Positions 24,494 to 32,200 of a DNA stretch of 36,510 nt are shown in pieces. Within the stretch, counting starts at the first letter, position 1; each line of letters begins with the position of its first letter. The translations under genes and the position numbers were made by a program. The stretch covers positions 1 through 36,510 of the forward strand of contig JAFSKV010000026.1 in assembly GCA_017448795.1 (NCBI GenBank). Reading direction: 5' to 3'. This stretch comes from Synergistaceae bacterium. GTDB lineage: Bacteria; Synergistota; Synergistia; Synergistales; Aminobacteriaceae. The notes beneath the pieces were generated by a model. The model had not been told where the DNA came from. It was given only the letters and a program-made list of their open reading frames with translations, and ran no database searches.

Positions 24494-26195
24494 GCGGATA
24501 TTGTGCGCGTTGTTTTTGCTGGCGGCGGTCCCGGCGTACGCGGAATTTGCGCCGTCTGTTCCTGTGATGCCGGTGAATGAGATTCGTCCCGGAATGAAGG
24601 GGTATATGCTTACGGTTCTGAAGGGTACTGAGCCTTCAAGAATCCCGGTGAGAATAGAGGCAGTTATCCCGCAGAAACCAAGCCGTCAGTATGGAGAACT
24701 CATAATGCTCAGGCTTCTCGGCGGCTACAAGATAGCGCAGGGCATGAGCGGCTCTCCTGTTTACATAGGCGGCAGGCTGGCGGGAGCTGTCAGGAGCGGC
24801 TGGAAGGAAGCCGACCACACTCTAGGAATGGCCATGCCAGCACAGTACATGACGCGGCTTCACAACACGGAAGCATACTCGGACATGCCTGAAGCCGAAA
24901 ACCTGTCTCTCTTGACAGTCTCAGGCCTGAACGCTGACACGCCCGCAATGTCTGATCTTTCACGGAAACTGGGAATCCCATTCACGCAGGGAGTGAGCGG
25001 CTCAACCGGGACATTCACCCCCGGAGAGTCATCCATAAAGCCCGGCGGCTCTATTGCGGCCATGCTGGTATGGGGAGACGTTGAGCTTTCTGTACTGGGA
25101 ACGGTAACAGCCACTGACAGGCACGGACGCTTCATCGCTATGGGTCATGAGCTGCTGAAACGCGGCGGTGTCCGTTTTCCCTCAGCAGGAGCGTATGTTT
25201 ATGACATCATTGACAGCTCTTCTTTTCCCTTCAAGATAGCTTCTGCCCTCGGCATAAACGGGACTGTAACGCAAGACCGGGAGACAGGACTCGGCGGAAT
25301 ATTCGGCCGTTATCCTCAGTCAATATCCTGCGAGTTCGTGTTCCGTGATTTCGACACAGGCACAGAGGACAGGTACAAGTTCAGGACGGCGGCGGATGAG
25401 TTCATAGCTTCCGGGCTCATAGAGGGAGTATGCAAGGGACTAGCCGAAGAAGCATGGGGGCGCAGGGGAGAGGGTACTATGTCGGTCAGCATAAGAATAG
25501 ACGGCCGGAATGTCCCAGAAGGATGGGTACGGAAAGATATATTCTACTCCGACACCAACATAATAGATGAAGCCTTCAAGCAGCTCAAATCCGTTGCTGA
25601 CGCGTACTTGTCCCAGCCATTCACAGGAATAATGCCGTCAGGTTTCACTGTAACTGTTGACGCTACAAGACAGCCCAAGGTCCTGCTCATAGAGGACGTG
25701 AAAGCCCCTTCAGACGCAAAGCCGGGCGAGGAGATAGAAGTGGCCGTTAAGCTCAGAGGCTGGAGGACAGACCCTGTGACGCGCAAGTTCAGGCTCACAA
25801 TCCCGGAGGACGCTTCAGGAGTCGTTGAGCTTATAGTACGCGGAGGAGGCACGCAGTCTATGAGCCAGGCAGGAATCGACGGCGGCTGGAAATCTATAAC
25901 CAGCCTTGAGAGAATGCTTACAGAGTTCCGCGCGGCTGACGCAAACAATCAGCTTGTTCTTGAGCTCAATGCTGACAGGACTGGCGACTTCGTCAGGAAA
26001 GTGAAGAACGCCCGCAAGAAAGGAGCTAAGACAAAGGCAAGGGTAGAAGACCGCCCGCCCGATCTTCTCCCGGAAGAGGAAGAATACCTCAGCGAGACAA
26101 AGGAACGCCGCATCAAAGAAGGCACGCTCGGAATCTACAGCTCTGAATATTACATTGACGGCCTGATGAGGCGGGTAATCCACACGGAGAGATAG
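24486..26195 (+). CDS. SpoIVB peptidase S55-domain protein, exported
   Basis: A 569-aa protein with a signal peptide (MFKRILCALFLLAAVPAYA). The S55 domain covers about residues 30-300: 'EIRPGMKGYMLTVLKG' opens it, the presumed catalytic Ser is in 'QGMSGSPVYIGG', and the presumed His is in 'FIAMGHELLK', between 'LGTVTATDRHG' and 'GTVTQDRETGLGGIFG'. In Bacillus, SpoIVB is a sporulation signalling protease, but no sporulation gene is seen here and this diderm-type homologue probably acts in the periplasm on unknown targets. The second half has no recognised domain and is basic near the end. It overlaps prfB by eight bases, so it is in the prfB-tmk transcription unit. Confidence 0.85.
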   Translation: MFKRILCALFLLAAVPAYAEFAPSVPVMPVNEIRPGMKGYMLTVLKGTEPSRIPVRIEAVIPQKPSRQYGELIMLRLLGGYKIAQGMSGSPVYIGGRLAGAVRSGWKEADHTLGMAMPAQYMTRLHNTEAYSDMPEAENLSLLTVSGLNADTPAMSDLSRKLGIPFTQGVSGSTGTFTPGESSIKPGGSIAAMLVWGDVELSVLGTVTATDRHGRFIAMGHELLKRGGVRFPSAGAYVYDIIDSSSFPFKIASALGINGTVTQDRETGLGGIFGRYPQSISCEFVFRDFDTGTEDRYKFRTAADEFIASGLIEGVCKGLAEEAWGRRGEGTMSVSIRIDGRNVPEGWVRKDIFYSDTNIIDEAFKQLKSVADAYLSQPFTGIMPSGFTVTVDATRQPKVLLIEDVKAPSDAKPGEEIEVAVKLRGWRTDPVTRKFRLTIPEDASGVVELIVRGGGTQSMSQAGIDGGWKSITSLERMLTEFRAADANNQLVLELNADRTGDFVRKVKNARKKGAKTKARVEDRPPDLLPEEEEYLSETKERRIKEGTLGIYSSEYYIDGLMRRVIHTER

Positions 26196-26200
26196 GCGCA

Positions 26201-26821
26201 ATGTTCATCACGCTTGAAGGCATTGACGGGTCAGGCAAGTCCACACAGTCAGAAAAAATCGCGGAATGGCTTGAATCCCGGACAGGAAGAAGGACAGTGA
26301 GGACTTTCGAGCCCGGAGGCTGGCAGGGCGGAGGGGCAATAAGGGGCTTCATCCTGAACACTCCCGGCTTGTCGGCAATGTCGGAGCTTCTTCTTTTTCT
26401 TGCTGACAGGAGCGAACATATCAGCCGCGTAATCCTTCCTGCATTGCGCCAGGACTGCAACGTTTTGTGCGAACGATGGAACGAGTCTACACTCGCATAC
26501 CAAGCGGGAGGCCATGAGCTTAACCCGTCCCACGTGAGGCGGATAATAAGGGCTTGCAGTTTCCCGGAGCCTGACGTGAAAATACTCTTGGACATTTCCC
26601 CGGAAACAGCAATAGAGCGCGTGAAATCCCGGAAAAATTCCCCCGATAAGTTCGAGGACGAGGGCATAAAACTCCTGCGGAACGTTGCAGCATTCTACAG
26701 GCTGATTGCTGAGGAGGACCCGGCGGGCTTTGTGCGTGTTGTATGCGACGGCCTGACGGAAGATGAAGTGTTCACCAAGATCACGGCAGGGCTAGAGGCG
26801 CGTTTATGGCGATCCAGATAA
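26201..26821 (+). CDS. tmk: Thymidylate kinase
   Basis: Phosphorylates dTMP to dTDP in the cytoplasm. The 206-aa protein has the P-loop 'EGIDGSGKSTQ', the 'FEPGGW' position that is usually followed by Arg/Glu, and the 'CERWNESTLAYQAGG' substrate segment (family form DRYxxSxxAYQG). 'ILLDISPETAIER' is the next typical strand. Its 3' end overlaps yaaR. tmk before yaaR-holB-ricT matches the Firmicutes gene order. Confidence 0.95.
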   Translation: MFITLEGIDGSGKSTQSEKIAEWLESRTGRRTVRTFEPGGWQGGGAIRGFILNTPGLSAMSELLLFLADRSEHISRVILPALRQDCNVLCERWNESTLAYQAGGHELNPSHVRRIIRACSFPEPDVKILLDISPETAIERVKSRKNSPDKFEDEGIKLLRNVAAFYRLIAEEDPAGFVRVVCDGLTEDEVFTKITAGLEARLWRSR

Positions 26822-27261
26822 AACGCAGCGGAAGCGACCCGGCGGCCTCATCACAGCCCAGGATAGAATACGGCGGACACAGCGGAAGCAACACAGCCCC
26901 GGCAAATTCCGTAGCCTCGTCAGCTTTCTCGTTTGATGCGGCTATGGAGTCGACAGAGCTGGAAGAACTCCTTGACCGTCTATATGAGCTGTCTGACAAG
27001 CTGACTGTTTTTCCCGGAGGAAGGCTCATCACGGAATACAGGAACGTGCTTCACGAACTCCTCAAGCGGGCGGCTAAGGGACTCAGAATAAAGCGGGACA
27101 TGCGCTGGCGAAAGACTGACCGCAAGATGTACGTAACAATAGAACGCGCAGGGCAGGCAATGGATGAGCTTGAAGAGGCGTTCCTTTACGAGGGAGACAG
27201 GACGAAGGCACTTGCCCTTATGGAGGAGATAAAAGGTTGCTTGATCTCACTGCTAATGTAG
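26806..27261 (+). CDS. YaaR family (DUF327) protein
   Basis: A 151-aa small cytoplasmic protein of the YaaR/DUF327 family. The N-terminal 45 residues are polar and low in complexity. The conserved part starts at 'LEELLDRLYELSDKLTVFPG' and includes 'YRNVLHELLKRAAKGLRIK' and 'RKMYVTIERAGQAMDELEEAF'. Its biochemical role is unknown; position between tmk and holB is the conserved context. It overlaps tmk by 16 bp and holB by 25 bp, so translation is strongly coupled. Confidence 0.85.
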   Translation: MAIQIKRSGSDPAASSQPRIEYGGHSGSNTAPANSVASSAFSFDAAMESTELEELLDRLYELSDKLTVFPGGRLITEYRNVLHELLKRAAKGLRIKRDMRWRKTDRKMYVTIERAGQAMDELEEAFLYEGDRTKALALMEEIKGCLISLLM

Positions 27262-27995
27262 CGTGGCGGGAAATAATACGTGAGACTGAGGCCGGGAATA
27301 TCCCGCATTGCCGGGCAGTATCAGCCCCTATTTCAGTCCACGCAGAAATCACAGAGACACTTGCCCGCATGATTCTGGGAAGTTACCGCCCCTCACATCC
27401 TGACCTGCTGGTGATAGGCACTCCCGACAAAGCCCCACCGATCGGCGAATACGGCAAACCAAGCTATGAGCGTTCATGCCGCTGGCTCATCGACAGCATA
27501 GCCTTGAGGCCTATGGAGTCGTCCCGGAGATTGGCTGTGATAAACTGCGCGGACAAACTCAACAAGCCCGCAGGAAATTCACTGCTTAAACTCGCGGAAG
27601 AACCCCCGTCCCACGCGTATCTTCTTTTCCTCATGGAGGACGGAAGATTATTCCTGCCTACACTGAGAAGCCGCTCACGTTTCACAGCGGTAACAACCGA
27701 TGAAGGCATCCCCGCGAAGAAGCCTCCTCATGAAGCGCAGGAGTGGGCAGAATGGCTCGCTAAGACCCGGAAAAGCACGGGCGGCAATGACACGCTGACT
27801 CCTGAGCTTGAGGCATGGGGAACTTACGCGCTTGAGGCAGGGAATGCTGACATGGCGGCCAGGATTGAGAAGCTGAGGCTCATATCATCACAAAAGAATT
27901 TATCCGTGCCTATGATGGCAGATCTTATCATGCTGGCACTAATGGAGGAAAGCACAGACATTGAGCGTATACTTGACGATATTCGGCAAGCCTAG
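27237..27995 (+). CDS. holB: DNA polymerase III delta' subunit
   Basis: Clamp-loader subunit that helps load the beta clamp at replication forks. 'RRLAVINCADKLNKPAGNSLLKLAEEPPSHAYLLFL' and 'LFLPTLRSRSR' are the delta'/tau AAA+ signature segments. At 252 aa it is shorter than most delta' proteins, with a reduced C-terminal domain and no usable Walker A, as is usual for delta'. The TTG start follows GGAGGAG by 8 bp, inside the yaaR gene. Its 3' end overlaps ricT. Confidence 0.88.
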   Translation: MLDLTANVAWREIIRETEAGNIPHCRAVSAPISVHAEITETLARMILGSYRPSHPDLLVIGTPDKAPPIGEYGKPSYERSCRWLIDSIALRPMESSRRLAVINCADKLNKPAGNSLLKLAEEPPSHAYLLFLMEDGRLFLPTLRSRSRFTAVTTDEGIPAKKPPHEAQEWAEWLAKTRKSTGGNDTLTPELEAWGTYALEAGNADMAARIEKLRLISSQKNLSVPMMADLIMLALMEESTDIERILDDIRQA

Positions 27996-29100
27996 ATACT
28001 TGGGCTTTGCTGAGATAAACGGAGATGAAGGCTTTGACCTTGAGCGTCCTAAATGGGCGGTGATAAGGACATCGCGTGGCTATGAGATGGGACTTCCGGG
28101 AGGAGTCTTAACGCCTGAACAGCAGGAGACATACAGGAGGACAACGGAGAAATTTGACGACGCTTCGGAGGCCATGCTTCAGGATGTGGAATTTGTGCGC
28201 GAGGCTGACGCTGAGGACATAGAGAACTACTATGACTGCCGACATGAGGAAGAAGAAGCTCTGCTTGTGGGGCGTGATATTCTTGCTGAGTACGGGCTTA
28301 ACATGAAACTTGTTGACGTGGAATATATGCTTGACCGTAGGAGATTATATTTCTACTTTACGGCCAGCCAGCGTGTTGATTTCCGGGAATACGTGAAGGA
28401 ACTTGCGTATGAGTTCCGTACAAGAATAGAGATGCGTCAGATAGGAGTCAGGGATGAGGCACGTATAGTGCAGGGAATTGCGTCATGCGGGCGGTGCTGC
28501 TGCTGTTCGTACTGGCTGAGGGGTTTCAGTCCCATAAGTATCCGCATAGTGAAGGAGCAGAGATCCGCGCTCAACCCAACGAAGATTTCCGGGATATGCG
28601 GGCGGCTGATGTGCTGCATGTCGTACGAGAAGGATATATATTCCGAGATGTGGGCGAATCTTCCCGGACCGGGTACTAAGATTCGTACTGAGAGGGGGGC
28701 ATATGTCCTTGAGAGTCTTGACGTTGGGACTGAGCAGGTGAACATCCGCTTTCCGACAGGCCGCTTGATACCGGTTGCTATAAGCGAGTTCCCTGACTTC
28801 CGGGACACGGTGCTTCGCGGTGAGGAATGGGGTGAAGATAAGGAGATGGCGGAGAAGAAACGCAAGGCTGCCGAGAGAATCGCCGCGATAAAGGCACGAG
28901 CTGAACGCCTGAAAGCCTCGCGTATAAGCCGTGTGAATGCCAAGCCCCTCAAGCCAAAAGCCGACAGCCCGGACATTCCCGCCAAGCCCGGCAAGAAGCC
29001 CCGTCCCAAGCCCAAGCAGGCCAAACCCGCGAACGAGTCATCCGCCAAGCCCAAGCCCAGACGGCACCGCAAGCCCAGTCCGCCCAAGCCCGAAGAGTAA
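27961..29100 (+). CDS. ricT: PSP1-domain protein, RicT/YaaT family
   Basis: A 379-aa homologue of B. subtilis YaaT/RicT, part of a Y-complex that binds Fe-S clusters and promotes RNA processing by RNase Y. The PSP1 domain (about residues 60-160) is followed by two conserved Cys motifs, 'SCGRCCCCSYW' and 'ICGRLMCCMSYE', likely Fe-S ligands. From about residue 285 it has a long basic tail ('EKKRKAAERIAAIKARAERL' then Lys/Pro-rich repeats such as 'KPKPKQAKP') that is unlike the Bacillus protein and may bind RNA. Start TTG 27961 overlaps holB by 35 bp and has GGAGG upstream; TTG 27973 is possible. It ends the operon before a terminator. Confidence 0.92.
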   Translation: MSVYLTIFGKPRYLGFAEINGDEGFDLERPKWAVIRTSRGYEMGLPGGVLTPEQQETYRRTTEKFDDASEAMLQDVEFVREADAEDIENYYDCRHEEEEALLVGRDILAEYGLNMKLVDVEYMLDRRRLYFYFTASQRVDFREYVKELAYEFRTRIEMRQIGVRDEARIVQGIASCGRCCCCSYWLRGFSPISIRIVKEQRSALNPTKISGICGRLMCCMSYEKDIYSEMWANLPGPGTKIRTERGAYVLESLDVGTEQVNIRFPTGRLIPVAISEFPDFRDTVLRGEEWGEDKEMAEKKRKAAERIAAIKARAERLKASRISRVNAKPLKPKADSPDIPAKPGKKPRPKPKQAKPANESSAKPKPRRHRKPSPPKPEE

Positions 29101-29106
29101 ACGAAA

Positions 29107-29139
29107 TCCCCCCGGCCATGAACCGAGGGGATAATTTTT
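29107..29139 (+). terminator. Terminator of the prfB-ricT operon
   Basis: Stem TCCCC-CGG/CCG-GGGGA with one mismatch, 7-nt loop, then TAATTTTT. It lies 7 bp after the ricT stop. The left arm and loop start are identical (CCCCCGGCCATG) to the hairpin at 5242. Confidence 0.78.
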
Positions 29140-29164
29140 CTGCCTTCATCCAGCGTTGGGGAGT

Positions 29165-29383
29165 TCATGCGGTTGCCGGGATTGCCTCTGCTGGTTCTTC
29201 TTCAAGTTCTTCATCAAGGTTGTACAGCTCAAGCCCCATCCCTATCTCATTAAGGCCGTCCATAGAAAAAGTAACAGCCTCAACAAGACGGTCTAGCTTC
29301 TCCATTTCTGCCCTTGCTTCAGGACTTGTTGACTTCGCATATTCCTCGAAATCGTCCCACGTTCTTATGTCCTCGTATCTCAA
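29165..29383 (-). CDS. HigA-like antitoxin remnant lacking the HTH
   Basis: A 72-aa acidic protein directly after, and overlapping by four bases (ATGA), a HigB/Gp49-type toxin gene. The N-terminal 45 residues ('TWDDFEEYAKSTSPEARAEMEKLDRLVEAV') resemble the helix preceding the HTH of HigA-type antitoxins. Where such proteins continue into the Ser-Gln-containing recognition HTH, this one turns into an acidic tail ('DEELEEEPAEAI') and stops. The sequence beyond is the ricT terminator, so no displaced HTH remains. It may still neutralise the toxin but should not bind DNA as a standard HigA does. The homology is from pattern memory, not alignment. Confidence 0.55.
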   Translation of the reverse strand: MRYEDIRTWDDFEEYAKSTSPEARAEMEKLDRLVEAVTFSMDGLNEIGMGLELYNLDEELEEEPAEAIPATA

Positions 29384-29742
29384 TTTTCATGCCTCCTCAA
29401 GTAATCATCGCGTTCACGTTTTGCCTTCTCAATCTCCCGGCGCGGAGTCTTCTCTGTAGTCTTGCGGAAATAGTGAAGCAGCACAAATCCGTCATCAACC
29501 ATGCAGAAGTAAAGTATCCTGTTTTTACCCGGCCTGAGCTCCCAAATATCTTCCTCAATATGCTTCGTATACTTTGCGGGAAGATTCGTTCCTTTTGCGC
29601 GGAGAAGCCCTATCTGCGAGTATATTTTGTCATACTGTATGCGGGCATCTTTGTTTGTTGCTGACGAAAGGAGAAGCCTATCGATGAAATCCAACAGTTC
29701 ACTTCTTCCTTCCTTGTCCCTGTAGAAATCAATCTTGTACAC
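29380..29742 (-). CDS. HigB/RelE-superfamily toxin (Gp49-like, DUF891)
   Basis: A 120-aa protein with the pattern of phage-derived Gp49-like/HigB mRNA interferases: 'DFYRDKEGRSELLDFID', 'LPAKYTKHIEEDIWELRPGKNRILYF' and 'FVLLHYFRKTTEKTPRREIEKAKRE'. These toxins cut mRNA on translating ribosomes. Start is GTG 29742 with GGGAGG ten bases upstream; a nearby ATG at 29746 is in another frame and stops after five codons. The toxin gene comes first, as in higBA operons. It appears full length, but its partner is truncated. Confidence 0.82.
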   Translation of the reverse strand: MYKIDFYRDKEGRSELLDFIDRLLLSSATNKDARIQYDKIYSQIGLLRAKGTNLPAKYTKHIEEDIWELRPGKNRILYFCMVDDGFVLLHYFRKTTEKTPRREIEKAKRERDDYLRRHEN

Positions 29743-29768
29743 CCATCGCTCACCTCCCGGCCATCATA

Positions 29769-29774
29769 ATTATA
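29769..29774 (-). promoter_or_regulatory. Candidate -10 box for the higBA-like module
   Basis: Perfect TATAAT on the minus strand, 27 bp before the GTG start of the toxin. It lies just after the terminator of the porin gene, so the module has its own promoter. No good -35. Confidence 0.5.
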
Positions 29775-29783
29775 CACGCACAC

Positions 29784-29817
29784 AAAAAAGCGGGACTCCC
29801 ACACTCGGAAATCCCGC
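29784..29817 (-). terminator. Terminator of the SLH porin gene
   Basis: On the minus strand a GCGGGA/TCCCGC stem with an internal TCC/GGA pairing is followed by six T. It lies 38 bp after the porin stop. Confidence 0.8.
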
Positions 29818-29854
29818 CTTGTATTCATTATTCGTTGTTACTGCACTTGCGCTG

Positions 29855-31420
29855 CTAGAAGCTGACTGATGTCCTGAACCTGACTACGTTGTCCTCGCGG
29901 CTTGCTGCACCGTCAAGGTCGTTGTCCGCGTGCATGTAGTTGAGTCCGAACGTTGTCGCGTCGTTGTACTTGTACTGAATGCCTGCGCCGAACTCTGTAG
30001 GCTTCCTTCCGCCCAGAACGTCAACATCATAGCCGTAGTAGAACAGGTAGGTCGCCCACTGATCCGTCCACTGCTGGCCGAGACCGACTCTCCAGTACTT
30101 CGTGTCCGCGATTGCGATGCCCGCGCCGTACTCTTCCTGAAGAAGCCCGCCGTAGAACAGGAAACCGCCGTTAAGTGCGCTGAAACCTGCATCATACTGG
30201 CCGTACTCAAGCCACAGGCTGGTGAACTTCAGAGCATCCTGCTTCACGTCAATGATTGCTGACCAGTGGTTAGCGTCAGTCGTGTTGCTCGCGTCAGCCC
30301 AGTAATGCCTTCTGTTGGCCGCGTCATAAGCCACAACTTCCTCGTCCCATGCCTGATGATAAAACGTACCCTTGAGTGCGATCGCGTCTGTGAAGTTGAA
30401 GCGAAGCCCCGCGTAAATCGTCCAGAGGTTGTTGAACGCGCTGTCTGCTCCGTTGGCGTCAACGATGTGCTCGCCCCTTGCGTTGAGGTGGTCATATGTC
30501 TCCGCGTTGTCGCCGATGAACGCCTGGCCTCCGATGTCGAACCCTACGCGCTCTGTGAACTGGAACGTGCCTCTTGCCATGATCATCCAGTCTTCCCAGC
30601 CGAACTGGTCAGGATGCGCCGCCATAATCTGGGCTGTGCCAAGTCCGAAGTTCTTTGTCAGACCCATTCCCTGCCATGTCCAGTCTGTGAGGATCTGGTC
30701 TCCGTCCCAGCCGCCTGTCATCGGAAGGGAAATCTTGTAGTCGCCTTCCCATGCCCAGTTCTGACGGCCGACGAGAAGCCTTGTGTCCATGAAGAACGGC
30801 ATCTCAACATAGAACCTGTCAAAGTACGCGCTCTGAGTGTTCTTGTTTCCGCCGCTGGTGTCGCCCTCGTTCCTGAGCCTTGCGCGGAAGAAGTACTCAT
30901 CATTCTCGCCCCATGTGCGCTCGAAGAACAGCCTCGCTTCGTCGAATTTCACTGACCCCTTTCCGTCAGCTGTGAAAGCATCTCCTGCGTCATTCCTGCT
31001 CTCGTTCATGACATCAAGCACCAACGTGCCGTGAATGTGCCATCCGCCGAGCCTGCTCTCAAGAACAGCTACCCTCTCGTCAAGCTCATCAACGCGTACA
31101 CCGAGTGCCTCAAGCTCGTCCTTGAACTCGACAACGAGTCTCTTGAGCATCTCAACGTCCTGCTTGCTTGCCTTTGTCATGTCAACGACTGCGAGTGCTC
31201 TGGCCAGTGCTGAAGCCATCTCATAACGTGTTGTCTGCTGCTTGCCCTTGTAGAGGCCATCGGGATAACCCGAAAGGATTCCGTGTGCCGCAAGCTGACC
31301 GATCGCGTCATATGCCCAGTGGTTCATCGGCACGTCCATGAACGGATTTGTCGCTGAAAACGCCGGGGCCGCAAGTGCTGCTACTGCTGCAATAGCTACT
31401 AATGCTGCTATCTTTCTCAT
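29855..31420 (-). CDS. SLH-domain outer-membrane porin
   Basis: A 521-aa protein with a signal peptide (MRKIAALVAIAAVAALAAPAFSA), one SLH domain at about residues 24-78 ('NPFMDVPMNHWAYDAIGQLAAHGILSGYPDG' region), a heptad coiled coil at about 83-125 ('LEALGVRVDELDERVAVLESRL') and a beta-barrel of alternating aromatic strands to the end. The last residue is Phe in 'VRFRTSVSF', the usual signal for barrel assembly. This SLH-coiled coil-barrel layout is that of OmpM/SlpA-type porins in diderm Firmicutes, Synergistota and Thermus-Deinococcus, where SLH tethers the outer membrane to peptidoglycan polymers. Codon use looks that of a highly expressed gene. It has its own terminator and a long leader. 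Confidence 0.92.
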   Translation of the reverse strand: MRKIAALVAIAAVAALAAPAFSATNPFMDVPMNHWAYDAIGQLAAHGILSGYPDGLYKGKQQTTRYEMASALARALAVVDMTKASKQDVEMLKRLVVEFKDELEALGVRVDELDERVAVLESRLGGWHIHGTLVLDVMNESRNDAGDAFTADGKGSVKFDEARLFFERTWGENDEYFFRARLRNEGDTSGGNKNTQSAYFDRFYVEMPFFMDTRLLVGRQNWAWEGDYKISLPMTGGWDGDQILTDWTWQGMGLTKNFGLGTAQIMAAHPDQFGWEDWMIMARGTFQFTERVGFDIGGQAFIGDNAETYDHLNARGEHIVDANGADSAFNNLWTIYAGLRFNFTDAIALKGTFYHQAWDEEVVAYDAANRRHYWADASNTTDANHWSAIIDVKQDALKFTSLWLEYGQYDAGFSALNGGFLFYGGLLQEEYGAGIAIADTKYWRVGLGQQWTDQWATYLFYYGYDVDVLGGRKPTEFGAGIQYKYNDATTFGLNYMHADNDLDGAASREDNVVRFRTSVSF

Positions 31421-31738
31421 TACGAATAACCCCCTATGAAATTGTCAATGTGCTTTATCGTCTCGCGCACTCAGTCTTTGATGTTAAGTCCTGAGACTGC
31501 GGGGGGTTTGTGAAAGTTGCCTTGTTTCCTTTCAGAACCTCTTTGCAGTTCACAGAGGCTTGACCTGTCTCAGACCTCCTGCGCTTTTTCCCGCAATTAA
31601 CTCTTTTCCGTAATGGCTGAACGGGGATTGTTTTACCTCGCTTTCCTGCCGTCTGGTTAATGAGTTGTGCGTCTTTTGACGATTTCCTACTAGGTATTTC
31701 CCGTAGGACGGTGCATATATTACCCCAACCCGCCGGAA

Positions 31739-31767
31739 TTGCCTATACGTAATTTTACCGATATAAT
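31739..31767 (+). promoter_or_regulatory. Sigma70-type promoter-like sequence pointing into vapC (antisense)
   Basis: TTGCCT, exactly 17 bp, then TATAAT. This is the best-spaced promoter match I noticed in the window. It reads rightward into the 3' end of the minus-strand vapC and precedes no plausible plus-strand gene. Confidence 0.45.
31743..31765 (+). repeat. Contiguous copy of the CTATACGTAAT / TTTACCGATATA element
   Basis: CTATACGTAAT (31743-31753) is directly followed by TTTACCGATATA (31754-31765). At 7048-7093 the same 23 bases are split by a 23-nt insert with a G run. This copy has no G run and overlaps the promoter-like sequence. Confidence 0.7.
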
Positions 31768-31790
31768 AAATCAGCTATTCACGCGGAGAT

Positions 31791-32199
31791 TTACACGTAA
31801 AGTATGCAAGGCTCGGTGTATGTTGTGAGTTTATCGTCATGGGTGATGAAGGTCATGCTCTCGGATTTGGCCTGTGAGATTAGGGTGCGGTCGAAGGGGT
31901 CTTTGTGTGGCGGGGCGTTGTCCTGGCGTGAGATGGTTTCTAGGGTGTACACATGCTCAAGAGCCAGCGGCAATTCGAGAAGTCCTGCCTCCTTGCAGAA
32001 ACCCACAAGTTCCTTCGGTGTCAGCGCGGTGATTTTGTCAGGGTGAGTCAGGCGTTTTATGGCGACTTCCCATATTGAGATCGTGCTGTAGTATATCTCG
32101 TTTTCCTTGACGCTGAGAATTTCCCTCACTTTGTCCGGGACTTTCTTGGACTCTCCGACAATCCAGAGCATTATTGTGAGTGTCGAGAAGGTATCTCAT
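31791..32199 (-). pseudogene. vapC: VapC-type PIN-domain toxin, frameshifted near the start
   Basis: The intact part (from ATG 32171, 126 aa) is a VapC/PIN RNase toxin with 'STISIWEVAIK', 'DPFDRTLISQAK' and 'ITHDD', covering three of the acidic active-site positions. The natural start is ATG 32199, one base after the antitoxin stop, giving MRYLLDTH, which carries the first catalytic Asp. That frame then reads AAT AAT GCT instead of joining 'MLWIVGES'. Removing one base in the CACAATAATG stretch restores a normal VapC. As it stands the toxin lacks its first catalytic Asp, so it is probably inactive unless the extra base is a sequencing error. Confidence 0.72.
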
Positions 32200-32200
32200 G

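Larger units (their letters stand above)
31421..31790. other. 370-bp intergenic region upstream of the SLH porin
   Basis: No convincing ORF or RNA gene is seen. On the minus strand AGGGGG lies about 10 bp before the porin ATG, with TTGACA a further few bases up but too close to the start to act as its -35. Small inverted pairs occur: CCTCT/AGAGG (31538-31542, 31554-31558) and TCCTAC/GTAGGA (31685-31690, 31703-31708). The far end carries the CTATACGTAAT-TTTACCGATATA element and a plus-strand promoter-like sequence. The region probably holds a long porin 5' leader. Confidence 0.5.

Noticed and set aside
28437-29168. A 243-codon minus-strand frame opposite ricT
   Set aside because: It overlaps the PSP1 gene and its terminator, and its Gly/Leu-rich repeats are the complement of the Lys/Pro tail.
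30266-30955. A 229-codon plus-strand frame opposite the SLH porin
   Set aside because: It is Cys- and Val-rich in an unnatural way and mirrors the porin codons. The porin has a signal peptide, SLH domain and barrel, so the opposite frame is not real.
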